The notes beneath the pieces are model-generated. The model was not told where the DNA came from, did no database searches, and was given only the letters and a program-made list of their open reading frames with translations. Below, in pieces: positions 54,855-63,408 of a stretch of DNA of 64,000 nt (position 1 is the first letter of the stretch; each line of letters begins with the position of its first letter). The DNA comes from an uncultured Flavobacteriaceae bacterium (GTDB lineage Bacteria; Bacteroidota; Bacteroidia; Flavobacteriales; Flavobacteriaceae), in the NCBI GenBank assembly GCA_905181625.1, contig CAJIYJ010000004.1, positions 1-64,000 on the forward strand, given 5' to 3'. The position numbers were made by a program, and so were the translations under genes.

Positions 54855-55883
54855 TTAACTCTTATTTAACTCTGAATATTTTCTTTTTTTAAGAATCAAA
54901 TAGTTGTATATAATTGACTTAATAACGTAATGTTTAGTTGTATTATTGTTTTTTTGTAATAAAAAATATTCCTGTTTTGATTTAGCGAAATCTAAAGATC
55001 TCCATAATTTTAAAAATATTGGTATAAATTTAAATCTAAAATTGATGAAATAATATAATAATAACAATAAATTAAACCGTCTTATTACATCCAATTTTGA
55101 TGAACCAAAGAAATAAGATGATTTAGATGTATTAGTGTTTTTAATTATCATATAATTATGATTCCTAATATTATAATAAAGTTTATTAGGATCTTTATAA
55201 CTTAGTGATCCTCCTCCTAAATGATAAACAACACTTTTATAAATAAATCTTTTCTTTAAATTTGGATTAAAATTTGTTATTCTCCAACAAAGATCTATTT
55301 CTTCCATGTGACTATAAAAATTTTCATCAAATCCTTTTAATTCCTCAAAAACTTCTCTTTTAATAAAAAAACATGCTCCTGAAGCCCAAAAAACATCAAT
55401 ATCTTGATCGTATTGTCCATAGTCCTCTTCAATTGTATCAAAAATTCTTCCTCTACAATAGGGGTAACCATAAAAGTCTATAAATCCACCTGCAGCTCCA
55501 GCATATTCAAATTTTTCTTTATTCTTATAATCTAAGATCTTAGGTTGAACAACAACTAAATGTTTATCATATTTGAATTCTCTTTCAATTGGATTTAGCC
55601 ATCCTGAAGAAACCTCAACATCATTGTTTAACAAACAATAAACTTTCTCTTTAACTTGCTTTAAACCCTTATTATACCCTTTAGCATAACCGTAATTTTC
55701 AGTATTTATAATAATATTTATATTCGGATAGGTTCTTTTGATAAAATCAACAGAACTGTCATCAGAATTATTATCAATTATATATATTGGGTTATCACCA
55801 GAATGATTCACAACACTTGGTAAAAACTCTTTTAAAAGTTTAAATCCATTCCAGTTTAGTATTACTACAGCTATCTTCATCAA
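54855..55883 (-). CDS. Glycosyltransferase family 2 protein
   Basis: This 342-residue GT-A fold enzyme resembles rhamnosyl/galactofuranosyl-type GT2 proteins: VVILNWNGFKLLKEFLPSV at the N-terminus, IIDNNSDDSSVDFI, ENYGYAKGYNKGLK, YCLLNNDVEVSSGWL (the DxD-equivalent NNDVEV), ASGACFFIKREVFEELKGFDENFYSHMEEIDLCWRI and YHLGGGS. The C-terminus is hydrophobic and basic, suggesting membrane association. Members add sugars to cell-surface polysaccharides or LPS; donor and acceptor unknown. Its start overlaps the stop of the upstream HsdR_N-like gene as ATGA. Confidence 0.92.
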   Translation of the reverse strand: MMKIAVVILNWNGFKLLKEFLPSVVNHSGDNPIYIIDNNSDDSSVDFIKRTYPNINIIINTENYGYAKGYNKGLKQVKEKVYCLLNNDVEVSSGWLNPIEREFKYDKHLVVVQPKILDYKNKEKFEYAGAAGGFIDFYGYPYCRGRIFDTIEEDYGQYDQDIDVFWASGACFFIKREVFEELKGFDENFYSHMEEIDLCWRITNFNPNLKKRFIYKSVVYHLGGGSLSYKDPNKLYYNIRNHNYMIIKNTNTSKSSYFFGSSKLDVIRRFNLLLLLYYFINFRFKFIPIFLKLWRSLDFAKSKQEYFLLQKNNNTTKHYVIKSIIYNYLILKKRKYSELNKS

Positions 55884-56317
55884 AGTGGAAAATCTTTTAT
55901 AAAAGTATAGCTTTTAGAATTATTATTACATTTAAAGTAAAGATGTGATAAACCATTTGTAATCATAAGGAATTCTGAATTTAATTGTTTGTTATAAATA
56001 GCTGTTTGATCAAAAACTTTTTTATCAACTTTAATAGATGGTGCTTTACATTCAATAAGTAATATTGGATTTCCTTTATTATTAAAAACAACTAAATCAA
56101 ATCTTTTAGTCATTTTATTGATCATAATTTTTTTTTCAATTCCAATAAGGTTTGCAGAAACATCTTGTGTTGAAACTAAAAAATGAATAACATGTTGTCT
56201 GACCCATTCTTCTGGCGTCAATAAAAAAAAATTTTTTCTTAAAATGTCAAAGATAAAAGTTTTATTATCTCTCATTTTTAGCTTAAATTCAAAGACTGGA
56301 AAATTTAGTTTTAACAT
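55880..56317 (-). CDS. Stand-alone HsdR_N (type I restriction enzyme R N-terminal) domain protein
   Basis: A 145-residue protein with only the PD-(D/E)xK-like nuclease fold of type I restriction HsdR N-termini: PEEWVRQHVIHFLVS (about 35-49), RFDLVVFNNKGNPILLIECKAP with Asp74, Glu89 and Lys91 forming an intact D...ExK set, and FDQTAIYNKQLNSEFLMITNGLSHLYFK. There is no helicase/translocase part, and no HsdM or HsdS gene nearby, so it is not a restriction system. It lies 15 bases from the divergent holA start and overlaps the downstream glycosyltransferase. The same family is commonly annotated next to holA in Bacteroidota. Function unknown; a nuclease role in replication or repair is inference. 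Confidence 0.85.
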   Translation of the reverse strand: MLKLNFPVFEFKLKMRDNKTFIFDILRKNFFLLTPEEWVRQHVIHFLVSTQDVSANLIGIEKKIMINKMTKRFDLVVFNNKGNPILLIECKAPSIKVDKKVFDQTAIYNKQLNSEFLMITNGLSHLYFKCNNNSKSYTFIKDFPL

Positions 56318-56332
56318 ACTTATTTACTATTA

Positions 56333-57346
56333 ATGAATTTACAAGAAATTAATAGCACAATATCTAAAATAAAGAATAAAAATTACTCTCCTATATATTT
56401 TTTAATGGGAGAAGAAACCTATTATATAGATTTAATTTCGGATTTACTTGAAAACAGCATATTAAAAGAAGAGGAAAAAAGTTTTAATCAAACAGTTCTA
56501 TATGGAAAAGAAACATCTATAGATGAAATTATCTCATGTTGTAAGAGATATCCAATGATGAGTAAATACCAAGTAATAATAGTTAAAGAAGGTCAAGATT
56601 TATCAAGAAAAATCGAACAACTTTCTAACTACATGTTAAACCCTATGTTGAGTACAGTTTTGATATTTAATTTTAGAAATAAAACTCTAGATAGAAGAAA
56701 AAAATTATTTAAAAGTGTACAAAAATTTGGTGTTATTTTAGATTGCAAGAAGCTTTATGAGAATAAAGTTGCTGAATGGATTAGTAATTATTTAAAATTT
56801 GACAATTATTCAATCAGTCTAAAAGCTTGCCACATGTTAGTTGATTATTTAGGAAATGATTTAAATAAAATCACTAATCAGTTAAAAAAGCTTAAAATAA
56901 TTTGTTCTAATAAAGATGTAGAGATTTCTCCTCTGCACATCCAAGACAATATTGGAATAAGTAAAGATTATAATATTTTTGAACTAAGAAATGCTATTGG
57001 TTCAGGGAACTTAACAAAAGCTTTAGTAATTAGTTCTTATTTTTCATCTAATTCTAAGCAATATCCTATACAGTTAACTTTATCGTCGTTATTCAACTAT
57101 TTTATTCAAATTTTCCAACTTCATAGCTTGAGCAATAAGTCCGAAAATAATGTTTCATCTATTCTGGGAATTAATAAATTTTTCGTGAAAGACTATTTTG
57201 CTGCATCTAAAGTATATTCAATGAAAAAAATAAGTACAATAATTAGTTTGATCAAAGATTGTGATTTAAAAAGTAAAGGAGCGGGGAGGAGTAATTCTTC
57301 TGAAAAAGATATTTTGAGGCAACTTTTAATTCAAATAATGAATTAG
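56333..57346 (+). CDS. holA: DNA polymerase III delta subunit
   Basis: A 337-residue clamp-loader subunit that opens the beta clamp (dnaN is encoded at 28472-29590). Motifs: YSPIYFLMGEETYYIDLISDLL (about 19-40), CCKRYPMMSKYQVIIVKEGQDL, STVLIFNFRNKTLDRRKKLFK, NDLNKITNQLKKLKI and KDYNIFELRNAIGSGNLTKAL (AAA+ lid region). As usual for delta, no functional Walker A is present. The stop shares TTAG with the convergent E1 gene. Start ATG at 56333. Confidence 0.92.
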   Translation: MNLQEINSTISKIKNKNYSPIYFLMGEETYYIDLISDLLENSILKEEEKSFNQTVLYGKETSIDEIISCCKRYPMMSKYQVIIVKEGQDLSRKIEQLSNYMLNPMLSTVLIFNFRNKTLDRRKKLFKSVQKFGVILDCKKLYENKVAEWISNYLKFDNYSISLKACHMLVDYLGNDLNKITNQLKKLKIICSNKDVEISPLHIQDNIGISKDYNIFELRNAIGSGNLTKALVISSYFSSNSKQYPIQLTLSSLFNYFIQIFQLHSLSNKSENNVSSILGINKFFVKDYFAASKVYSMKKISTIISLIKDCDLKSKGAGRSNSSEKDILRQLLIQIMN

Positions 57347-59748
57347 TTTATTTTAGGATATTTATTAGGATTGTACTCATTCATTATTTCATAAGTAGTT
57401 TCAATTATATCATCAACTGATGGTTTTGAAAAATAATCTCCATCTGTTCCATATGCTGGCCTATGTGACTTTGATGTCAAAGTTATAGGTTTACTGTCAA
57501 GGTATTTAAAAGCATCTTGTTCTTGCAATACTTTTTGTAGTATGTATGAAGAAGCTCCACCAGGAACATCTTCATCAACAATTAACAACTTGTTTGTTTT
57601 TTTTACACTCTCTAAAATGTCTTTGTTCTTATCAAATGGTATTAAAGTTTGCACATCTATAACTTCACAACTAATTTCTAAAGATTCTAATTCTATAGTA
57701 GCTCTTTCTACTAACCTTAAAGTTGAACCATAAGAAACAATTGTTATATCAGTTCCCGTATTAAGCTTTTCAATAACTCCAAGAGGAATTGTAAATTCTG
57801 AAAGATTTAATGGCTCTGTTTCTTTTAATCTATATCCGTTAAGAGATTCAATTATTACAGCAGGATCTTGACATTTAAGAAGTGTGTTGTACATTCCGCT
57901 TGCTTGTACCATATTCCTTGGCACTAAAATCAATATTCCTCTTAGGGAAGACAATAAGGAACCCATTGGAGATCCTGAGTGCCATATTCCTTCAAGACGA
58001 TGCCCTCTAGTCCTAATTATTAGTGGGGCTATTTGCCTTCCAAATGTTCTATAATGTAGAGTCGCTAAATCATCACTTAGAATCTGAAGACCGTATAACA
58101 AGTAATCTAAGTATTGAATTTCAGCAATTGGACGAAATCCTCTCAAAGCTAAACCGATTCCTTCACCTATAATTGAGGCTTCTCTAATTCCTCTGTCTGA
58201 AACTCTATCAACTCCATGAATATCTTGCAACCCTTCAAGACCTTGATTTACATCTCCTATCTTACCACTATCTTCCCCAAAAATCAAAAGGTTATCATAT
58301 TTTTTTAATAACTTATCAAAATTATTTCTAATTATCAAACGTCCATCAATCTTTTTAGATTCATTATACAATGGTTTTACTTCCTTAACATTACTATAAT
58401 TTGAAGAATATTCGTTATATAGTTTTGAATTGTATTTTTCTTTTTGTTGTTGAGAGAATTCTTTAACCCATATCTTTAATACCTCAATATTATTATTATT
58501 TGATCTTCTTAATAATCTCAGGAACTTTCTAGCTATAGATAATAAATCTTTGTTATTTGGTTCCTTTACGTTATCTAATTCTAAAATTGAATTTTGAAGA
58601 TCTGAATTTGGAAAATCAAAGCATATTTTGTTCAAATAACCTATTAGTTTTATTCTATCATTAATGATAGGATCTAAATAAATTTTCCATGCTTCAGATT
58701 TTGCAATTTTCACATCTTGTTTGCATGATTTTTCAATTTCTAAAAGTGATAATTCATTAGAAATACCATTGTCAAGAATCCATTTTCTCATTTTTAAATT
58801 ACAATCATTTTCTTTTTCCCATGCAAGTCGACCTTTAGATTTATACCTTTCATGTGAACCTGAAGTTGAATGACCTAATGGTTGTGTAAGCTCTTTAACA
58901 TGTATTATGACCGGAACATGGTGATCTCTTGCAATATCATTAGCCTTTTGGTAAGTATTGATTAATGCTGGATAATCCCAGCCATTAACAACAAGGATTT
59001 CAAAACCTGTTTCTTTATCAGTTCTTTTAAAACCTAATAAAGCTTCAGAAATACTTTGTTTTATGGTTTGATCTTTGTTCTCTACGGAAATACCATAATC
59101 ATCATCCCATATACTTATTACCATTGGAACTTGATGAACACCAGCTGCATTTAAAACTTCAAAAAACACACCTTCGCTTGTACTAGCATTGCCTATAGTT
59201 CCCCAAGCAATTTCATTTCCATTTTTAGAAAATTTATTAGAATTTTTAAAATTTAATTTTCTATATAATTTAGATGCCTGAGCTAAACCTAATAATCTTG
59301 GCATTTGAGCTCCAGTGCAAGACACATCAGAGCTTGAATTTTTTTGATTAACAAGATCTTTCCATGTTCCATCTTCATTTAAACTTACTGTGTTAAAATG
59401 AGCCCCCATTTGTCTTCCAGCTGACATAGGCTCTTCATTTATATCAGTATTAGCGTATAAACCTGCGAAAAGTTGTTTTGGTGTTAATTCGTTGATTGAC
59501 ATCATAAAGGTCTGATCTCTATAATATCCAGATCTAAAATCACCATTTTGAAAAACTTTAGCCATAGCAATTTGAGGCAATTCTTTTCCGTCACCAAATA
59601 TTCCGAATTTTGCTTTCCCACTTAAAACCTCTCTTCTTCCTAATAGACTAGCTTCACGACTTAAAACAATCGTTTTATAATCTTCTAAAATCTGTTTTTG
59701 GAAAGATTCAAAAGATATCTCTTTTTTAAGATCTAAGTTGTCTTGCAT
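57343..59748 (-). CDS. 2-oxoisovalerate dehydrogenase E1 component, alpha-beta fusion
   Basis: An 801-residue thiamine-diphosphate E1 with alpha and beta subunits in one chain. The alpha half (about 1-400) has MGAHFNTVSLNEDG, WGTIGNASTSEGVFFEVLNAAG (TPP motif GNASTSE, altered from GDG), and HSTSGSHERYK. The beta half (from about 470) has LLIFGEDSGKIGDVNQGLEGL, DRVSDRGIREASIIGEGIGLALRG, and GGASSYILQKV, typical of E1 beta. It decarboxylates branched-chain 2-oxo acids and, with E2 and the Lpd encoded at 12699, yields acyl-CoA; branched-chain acyl-CoAs feed the iso-fatty acids common in Flavobacteria (inference). Fusion is common in Bacteroidota. The E2 is not in the window. Confidence 0.88.
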   Translation of the reverse strand: MQDNLDLKKEISFESFQKQILEDYKTIVLSREASLLGRREVLSGKAKFGIFGDGKELPQIAMAKVFQNGDFRSGYYRDQTFMMSINELTPKQLFAGLYANTDINEEPMSAGRQMGAHFNTVSLNEDGTWKDLVNQKNSSSDVSCTGAQMPRLLGLAQASKLYRKLNFKNSNKFSKNGNEIAWGTIGNASTSEGVFFEVLNAAGVHQVPMVISIWDDDYGISVENKDQTIKQSISEALLGFKRTDKETGFEILVVNGWDYPALINTYQKANDIARDHHVPVIIHVKELTQPLGHSTSGSHERYKSKGRLAWEKENDCNLKMRKWILDNGISNELSLLEIEKSCKQDVKIAKSEAWKIYLDPIINDRIKLIGYLNKICFDFPNSDLQNSILELDNVKEPNNKDLLSIARKFLRLLRRSNNNNIEVLKIWVKEFSQQQKEKYNSKLYNEYSSNYSNVKEVKPLYNESKKIDGRLIIRNNFDKLLKKYDNLLIFGEDSGKIGDVNQGLEGLQDIHGVDRVSDRGIREASIIGEGIGLALRGFRPIAEIQYLDYLLYGLQILSDDLATLHYRTFGRQIAPLIIRTRGHRLEGIWHSGSPMGSLLSSLRGILILVPRNMVQASGMYNTLLKCQDPAVIIESLNGYRLKETEPLNLSEFTIPLGVIEKLNTGTDITIVSYGSTLRLVERATIELESLEISCEVIDVQTLIPFDKNKDILESVKKTNKLLIVDEDVPGGASSYILQKVLQEQDAFKYLDSKPITLTSKSHRPAYGTDGDYFSKPSVDDIIETTYEIMNEYNPNKYPKIN

Positions 59749-59804
59749 ATTTTTAAAAAGATACGCGAATTTACAAAAAACAGAAGATTTTTCCTATTAA
59801 GACA

Positions 59805-62693
59805 TTAAAACCACCTTCTTGAAATCAAACCTGAAATTGTGCTTGGATTTAAAGATATTTTAAATCTAATTTTTTCCAAATAGTTTGGTTGACTTAATTC
59901 ATTCCCTAAGCTAGAGTAAAAGGGAAAATATAATTCAAAATAATCAGTTAATAAATTTAATCTAATTCCAGAATCATATACAAATTTAGTTTTAATATTT
60001 TTGTTTTTTACTATCGCATAATCATAATAAGCTTCAACCCATTGCCACAATGTAACTCCAGTATTTATAGAAAGTAACATATCATTCGAATAATCTGGAT
60101 TAACTTTAGATTTTAAAGCACCTTCGGAGCCAATATATTGCTGACTAAAAAACCCTGTTGATTCTGACCTTCCAAGTAAATTATAATTATACATATAATC
60201 TCTAGATCTGTATGTTGAAAAGCTATAATAGTCATCAACTGTTGAATTATATAAAAATTTACCTAAAAACAAGCGTATATTGTATTGTCGATTATTTTTA
60301 TAGTATTTTCTGAATTTTAAAGTAAAAGTGTTTTTTAAAAAATCTTTACTGTACTGAAGGTTTGTATTAAATGTTAATCCTTTTTCTCCTGTATTATTTG
60401 TAAAAATATATCTAGCGTTAAGTATATTGTAATTTGGATTTTCTTTTTGATTATCATTTTCTTCTCTATAAACACTTACATACCTTATATCAATAAATTG
60501 TCTGCGATTTGACCTTAAATCGTTTTCTCTAAAAGTTAATGTTAAAGAAGGAAAGAAAGTAGTATATGACAAATCATCTTTGTAATGAAAATTAGAAGCA
60601 CCAAGAAAATACTGACTACTAAAAAGTTTTTTGTTAGTATGGTATTTAACGAATTTAAAATTTAATTTACCTAAAACCTTATTTTGTTTTGAAGAAAAGT
60701 ATGGTGAAACCCTATAAGTAAAGGGTTTAAATATTGGTGTGGCATTTGACAAACGAAGTCCAGGCATTAATCCATCATATAGATTATAGTTTACCAATGG
60801 CATATAATATATTTGATTTTTTTTAGGATTATCAAAATCATTAAATAAAACAAATTTTATTGGTTTTTTAAATTTATCAAAAGATGTAATATTATTTTTA
60901 TAACTTTTTTCAGAAACAAATTTGTTTTTATTTATTTCTATAAAAGTATTAGGAATGTATTTAAATGAAACAATCGTATCATTATTTTTAAACATTAACC
61001 ATTTTTCATCAATTATTTTATTGTTTTCTGTAAAAGATAATTTTGTAGGAAAGTTTATGATTTCATTAGATTTTGAAATTCTGTAAGTGCTTAATGATTT
61101 ATTTGAACTAATTTTTTTAATTGAATAATCTCCTTTTGATTTACTTTTCAAATAATCATTGAAAAACCACTTTGAACTATTATTTTTTAGTTTAAATAAC
61201 TGTTGAAAACTCACATAATTTATGTTATTAAGACTGTTTAACCTAACATATTCTTTAATAGACAAATCAACAGATTCATTTCCTAAATATTGGCTTAACA
61301 TCTGGAATCCTAAGCCAGTTTTGTAAGGATTAATTATTTTTTGATTAACTCTTGTTAAAGAATCCAAAGATGTTAATACTGGTTGATTGATGTTCCTACT
61401 TGAAATAATGTTCTCAAACAATCGATATTGCTCATTAAAACTGTATTTAGAAAAAATTCTATTTTTTATAATTGACAACTCTGAGTATTTTCCAATTAAT
61501 TTTAAATTTGGATAATAATTCTCTATATAATCTATCATTAAATAGGTTACAACCCCTTCATTCTCCCAATAATTTTTTCTATTATGAATTGATAAAGTTT
61601 CACTTAAGTAAGATGTTAAAATAAGCTTTAAGAAATTAAATTCAAACAAAAAGGACTCGTCAAAAGGGTTGATTATATTAGGAATATTATTAAGTCCATA
61701 AATAGGTTTTCTAGATTGATTATGTTTTGATAAAATAATTTTTTTAAATGGATAATCACCTAATTTACTTTCAACATAACTAAATGTTTTGTTTATAATT
61801 GAATCTAAATTAATGTTGGTTCCTTTTAATTTATTTAACATTAATTTATCTCCTAGCTTTAGATCCACGTAACCAATAACATTATTAATAAGAGAGTCTT
61901 GTTTAATGATATAATTATCTAAATCTGTAATTACTATATTATCTCCAATTTTATATTCTTTAAACAATGAGTTTTTCTGCATTAGAATGCTTGTGTTCAT
62001 TCTGACTTCTTTTTTAGATTCAAAAATGTTACTAATATTAGTTTTGTATTTACTTAAAACGGGTAAATTAGAAACCAACACATAGTCTAAAGGATATGAT
62101 ATTATAAATTTAAATTCACTTGGATCTATACTTAAATCATTTAAATCTAAATTGCTTTCGGTTAACCATGTTCCATTTACAAATTTTGATACTGTTAAAA
62201 ACCAGTCTCGAATATTAACATCATTTTCTTTACTTATACCATATTTAGTAAAATCACTTTCTGGAATAATTGTTTGATAATTAAAGTATAAATAAATTGA
62301 TTCGCCAGGTTTTAATGTTTTATCTAAATTTATTTTTATTATATCAATATTTAATGGCAATCTTTGATAGCTTAATACTTTGTTTTCATCATTATAAATC
62401 TCATTGATAATAGTTCTTCCTCTTTGATTTTTTGTTGATCTTTGAAAGCTCAACGAATATTCTTCAGAAAGTCGTTTTCCTAATGGAGTATTTGCGTTTG
62501 AATAAGAATTCGCCCAATCGTTTATAAAAATCTCATTCAGGTTTATTCCAGTATTGTTATTAAACTTTAATGATTGCTGTATATTGATCGATTTTTCTAG
62601 AACATTAAACTCAGCATTTATTAGATATTCGTTTTTTTGAGAATATAAAATACTTGTAAATAATAAGAGAATTATAAAACTATACCTTGTCAT
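59805..62693 (-). CDS. M1 aminopeptidase-like protein lacking the zinc motif, with barrel-like C-terminus
   Basis: A 962-residue secreted protein: signal peptide (1-18), M1-type N-terminal beta domain (about 20-250, LNEIFINDWANSYSN, RLSEEYS, IYLYFNYQTIIPESDFTKYG), then a gluzincin-like domain with FKKIILSKHNQSRKPIYGLNNIPNI and WENEGVVTYLMIDYIE. Glu379 of WENEG sits where the third zinc ligand of M1 enzymes would be, but the expected HExxH (about 356-360) reads KLILT, so no zinc peptidase activity is expected. From about residue 620 the sequence alternates polar/aromatic beta strands (RRQFIDIRYVSVY, YSNDMLLSINTGVTLW, YFELYFPFYSS), ending in Trp-Phe, which suggests an outer-membrane beta-barrel. 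Similar proteins exist in Flavobacteriia with unknown role. Confidence 0.75.
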   Translation of the reverse strand: MTRYSFIILLLFTSILYSQKNEYLINAEFNVLEKSINIQQSLKFNNNTGINLNEIFINDWANSYSNANTPLGKRLSEEYSLSFQRSTKNQRGRTIINEIYNDENKVLSYQRLPLNIDIIKINLDKTLKPGESIYLYFNYQTIIPESDFTKYGISKENDVNIRDWFLTVSKFVNGTWLTESNLDLNDLSIDPSEFKFIISYPLDYVLVSNLPVLSKYKTNISNIFESKKEVRMNTSILMQKNSLFKEYKIGDNIVITDLDNYIIKQDSLINNVIGYVDLKLGDKLMLNKLKGTNINLDSIINKTFSYVESKLGDYPFKKIILSKHNQSRKPIYGLNNIPNIINPFDESFLFEFNFLKLILTSYLSETLSIHNRKNYWENEGVVTYLMIDYIENYYPNLKLIGKYSELSIIKNRIFSKYSFNEQYRLFENIISSRNINQPVLTSLDSLTRVNQKIINPYKTGLGFQMLSQYLGNESVDLSIKEYVRLNSLNNINYVSFQQLFKLKNNSSKWFFNDYLKSKSKGDYSIKKISSNKSLSTYRISKSNEIINFPTKLSFTENNKIIDEKWLMFKNNDTIVSFKYIPNTFIEINKNKFVSEKSYKNNITSFDKFKKPIKFVLFNDFDNPKKNQIYYMPLVNYNLYDGLMPGLRLSNATPIFKPFTYRVSPYFSSKQNKVLGKLNFKFVKYHTNKKLFSSQYFLGASNFHYKDDLSYTTFFPSLTLTFRENDLRSNRRQFIDIRYVSVYREENDNQKENPNYNILNARYIFTNNTGEKGLTFNTNLQYSKDFLKNTFTLKFRKYYKNNRQYNIRLFLGKFLYNSTVDDYYSFSTYRSRDYMYNYNLLGRSESTGFFSQQYIGSEGALKSKVNPDYSNDMLLSINTGVTLWQWVEAYYDYAIVKNKNIKTKFVYDSGIRLNLLTDYFELYFPFYSSLGNELSQPNYLEKIRFKISLNPSTISGLISRRWF

Positions 62694-62717
62694 AAAACAA
62701 TCAATTTAATAAGAAAA

Positions 62718-63404
62718 TTAAAAATTTGGTTTTATTCTTTTTTTAAGATAAAATTTGGAGAGAATTTTTATAACATCATCTGCTTCATCGACAACAGATA
62801 TTAGTTCTAACTCTTTTTCTGAAATGTATTTATGATTTACAGACAGTTCTTTTTTGATCCATTTCAAACATCCATCCCAAAATGATTTTCCTACAAGAAT
62901 AATAGGGAATTTTTCGGCTTTTTTAGTCTGAATTAATGTAATTGCTTCAAAAAGTTCATCTAAAGTCCCAAAACCACCTGGCATCACTACAAATGCTTGC
63001 GCATATTTCATAAACATTACTTTTCTAACAAAAAAATAATCAAAGTCTAAAGATTTATCATCGTCTATGTATGGATTCTCAGACTGTTCAAAAGGGAGGT
63101 CTATATTTAGACCAACTGATGAGCCTAATGCTAATTTCGCTCCTTTATTAGCTGCTTCCATAATTCCAGGTCCTCCACCAGTAATAACACCAAAGCCTAT
63201 TTCAACTATTTTCTCTGCTATTTCAGTCGCTAATTTATAATACTTATCATCCTTTTGGGTTCTAGCAGATCCAAATATAGAGACACAAGGCCCTATTTTA
63301 CTAAGTTTCTCAAAACCATCAACAAATTCACCCATGATCTTAAAAACCGACCAAGAATCGTTTGTTTTTATTTCATTCCAACCTTTTAAATTTTTTCTAT
63401 GCAT
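62718..63404 (-). CDS. LOG family protein (TIGR00730)
   Basis: A 228-residue Rossmann-fold protein with both LOG signatures: GGGPGIMEAANKGA (about 77-90) and PGGFGTLDELFEAITLIQTKK (about 142-162), the PGGxGTxxE motif. VSIFGSARTQKDDKYYKLATEIAEKI precedes the first. LOG enzymes act as nucleotide 5'-monophosphate N-glycosidases (cytokinin-activating in plants); bacterial substrates are often unclear. Four bases separate it from uvrA upstream, so it is probably in the uvrA transcript. The M1-like gene follows after 24 bases. Confidence 0.9.
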   Translation of the reverse strand: MHRKNLKGWNEIKTNDSWSVFKIMGEFVDGFEKLSKIGPCVSIFGSARTQKDDKYYKLATEIAEKIVEIGFGVITGGGPGIMEAANKGAKLALGSSVGLNIDLPFEQSENPYIDDDKSLDFDYFFVRKVMFMKYAQAFVVMPGGFGTLDELFEAITLIQTKKAEKFPIILVGKSFWDGCLKWIKKELSVNHKYISEKELELISVVDEADDVIKILSKFYLKKRIKPNF

Positions 63405-63408
63405 TTAA

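Noticed and set aside
55880-56317. A type I restriction-modification system
   Set aside because: Only an N-terminal R-subunit domain is present; there is no translocase part and no hsdM or hsdS gene in the window.
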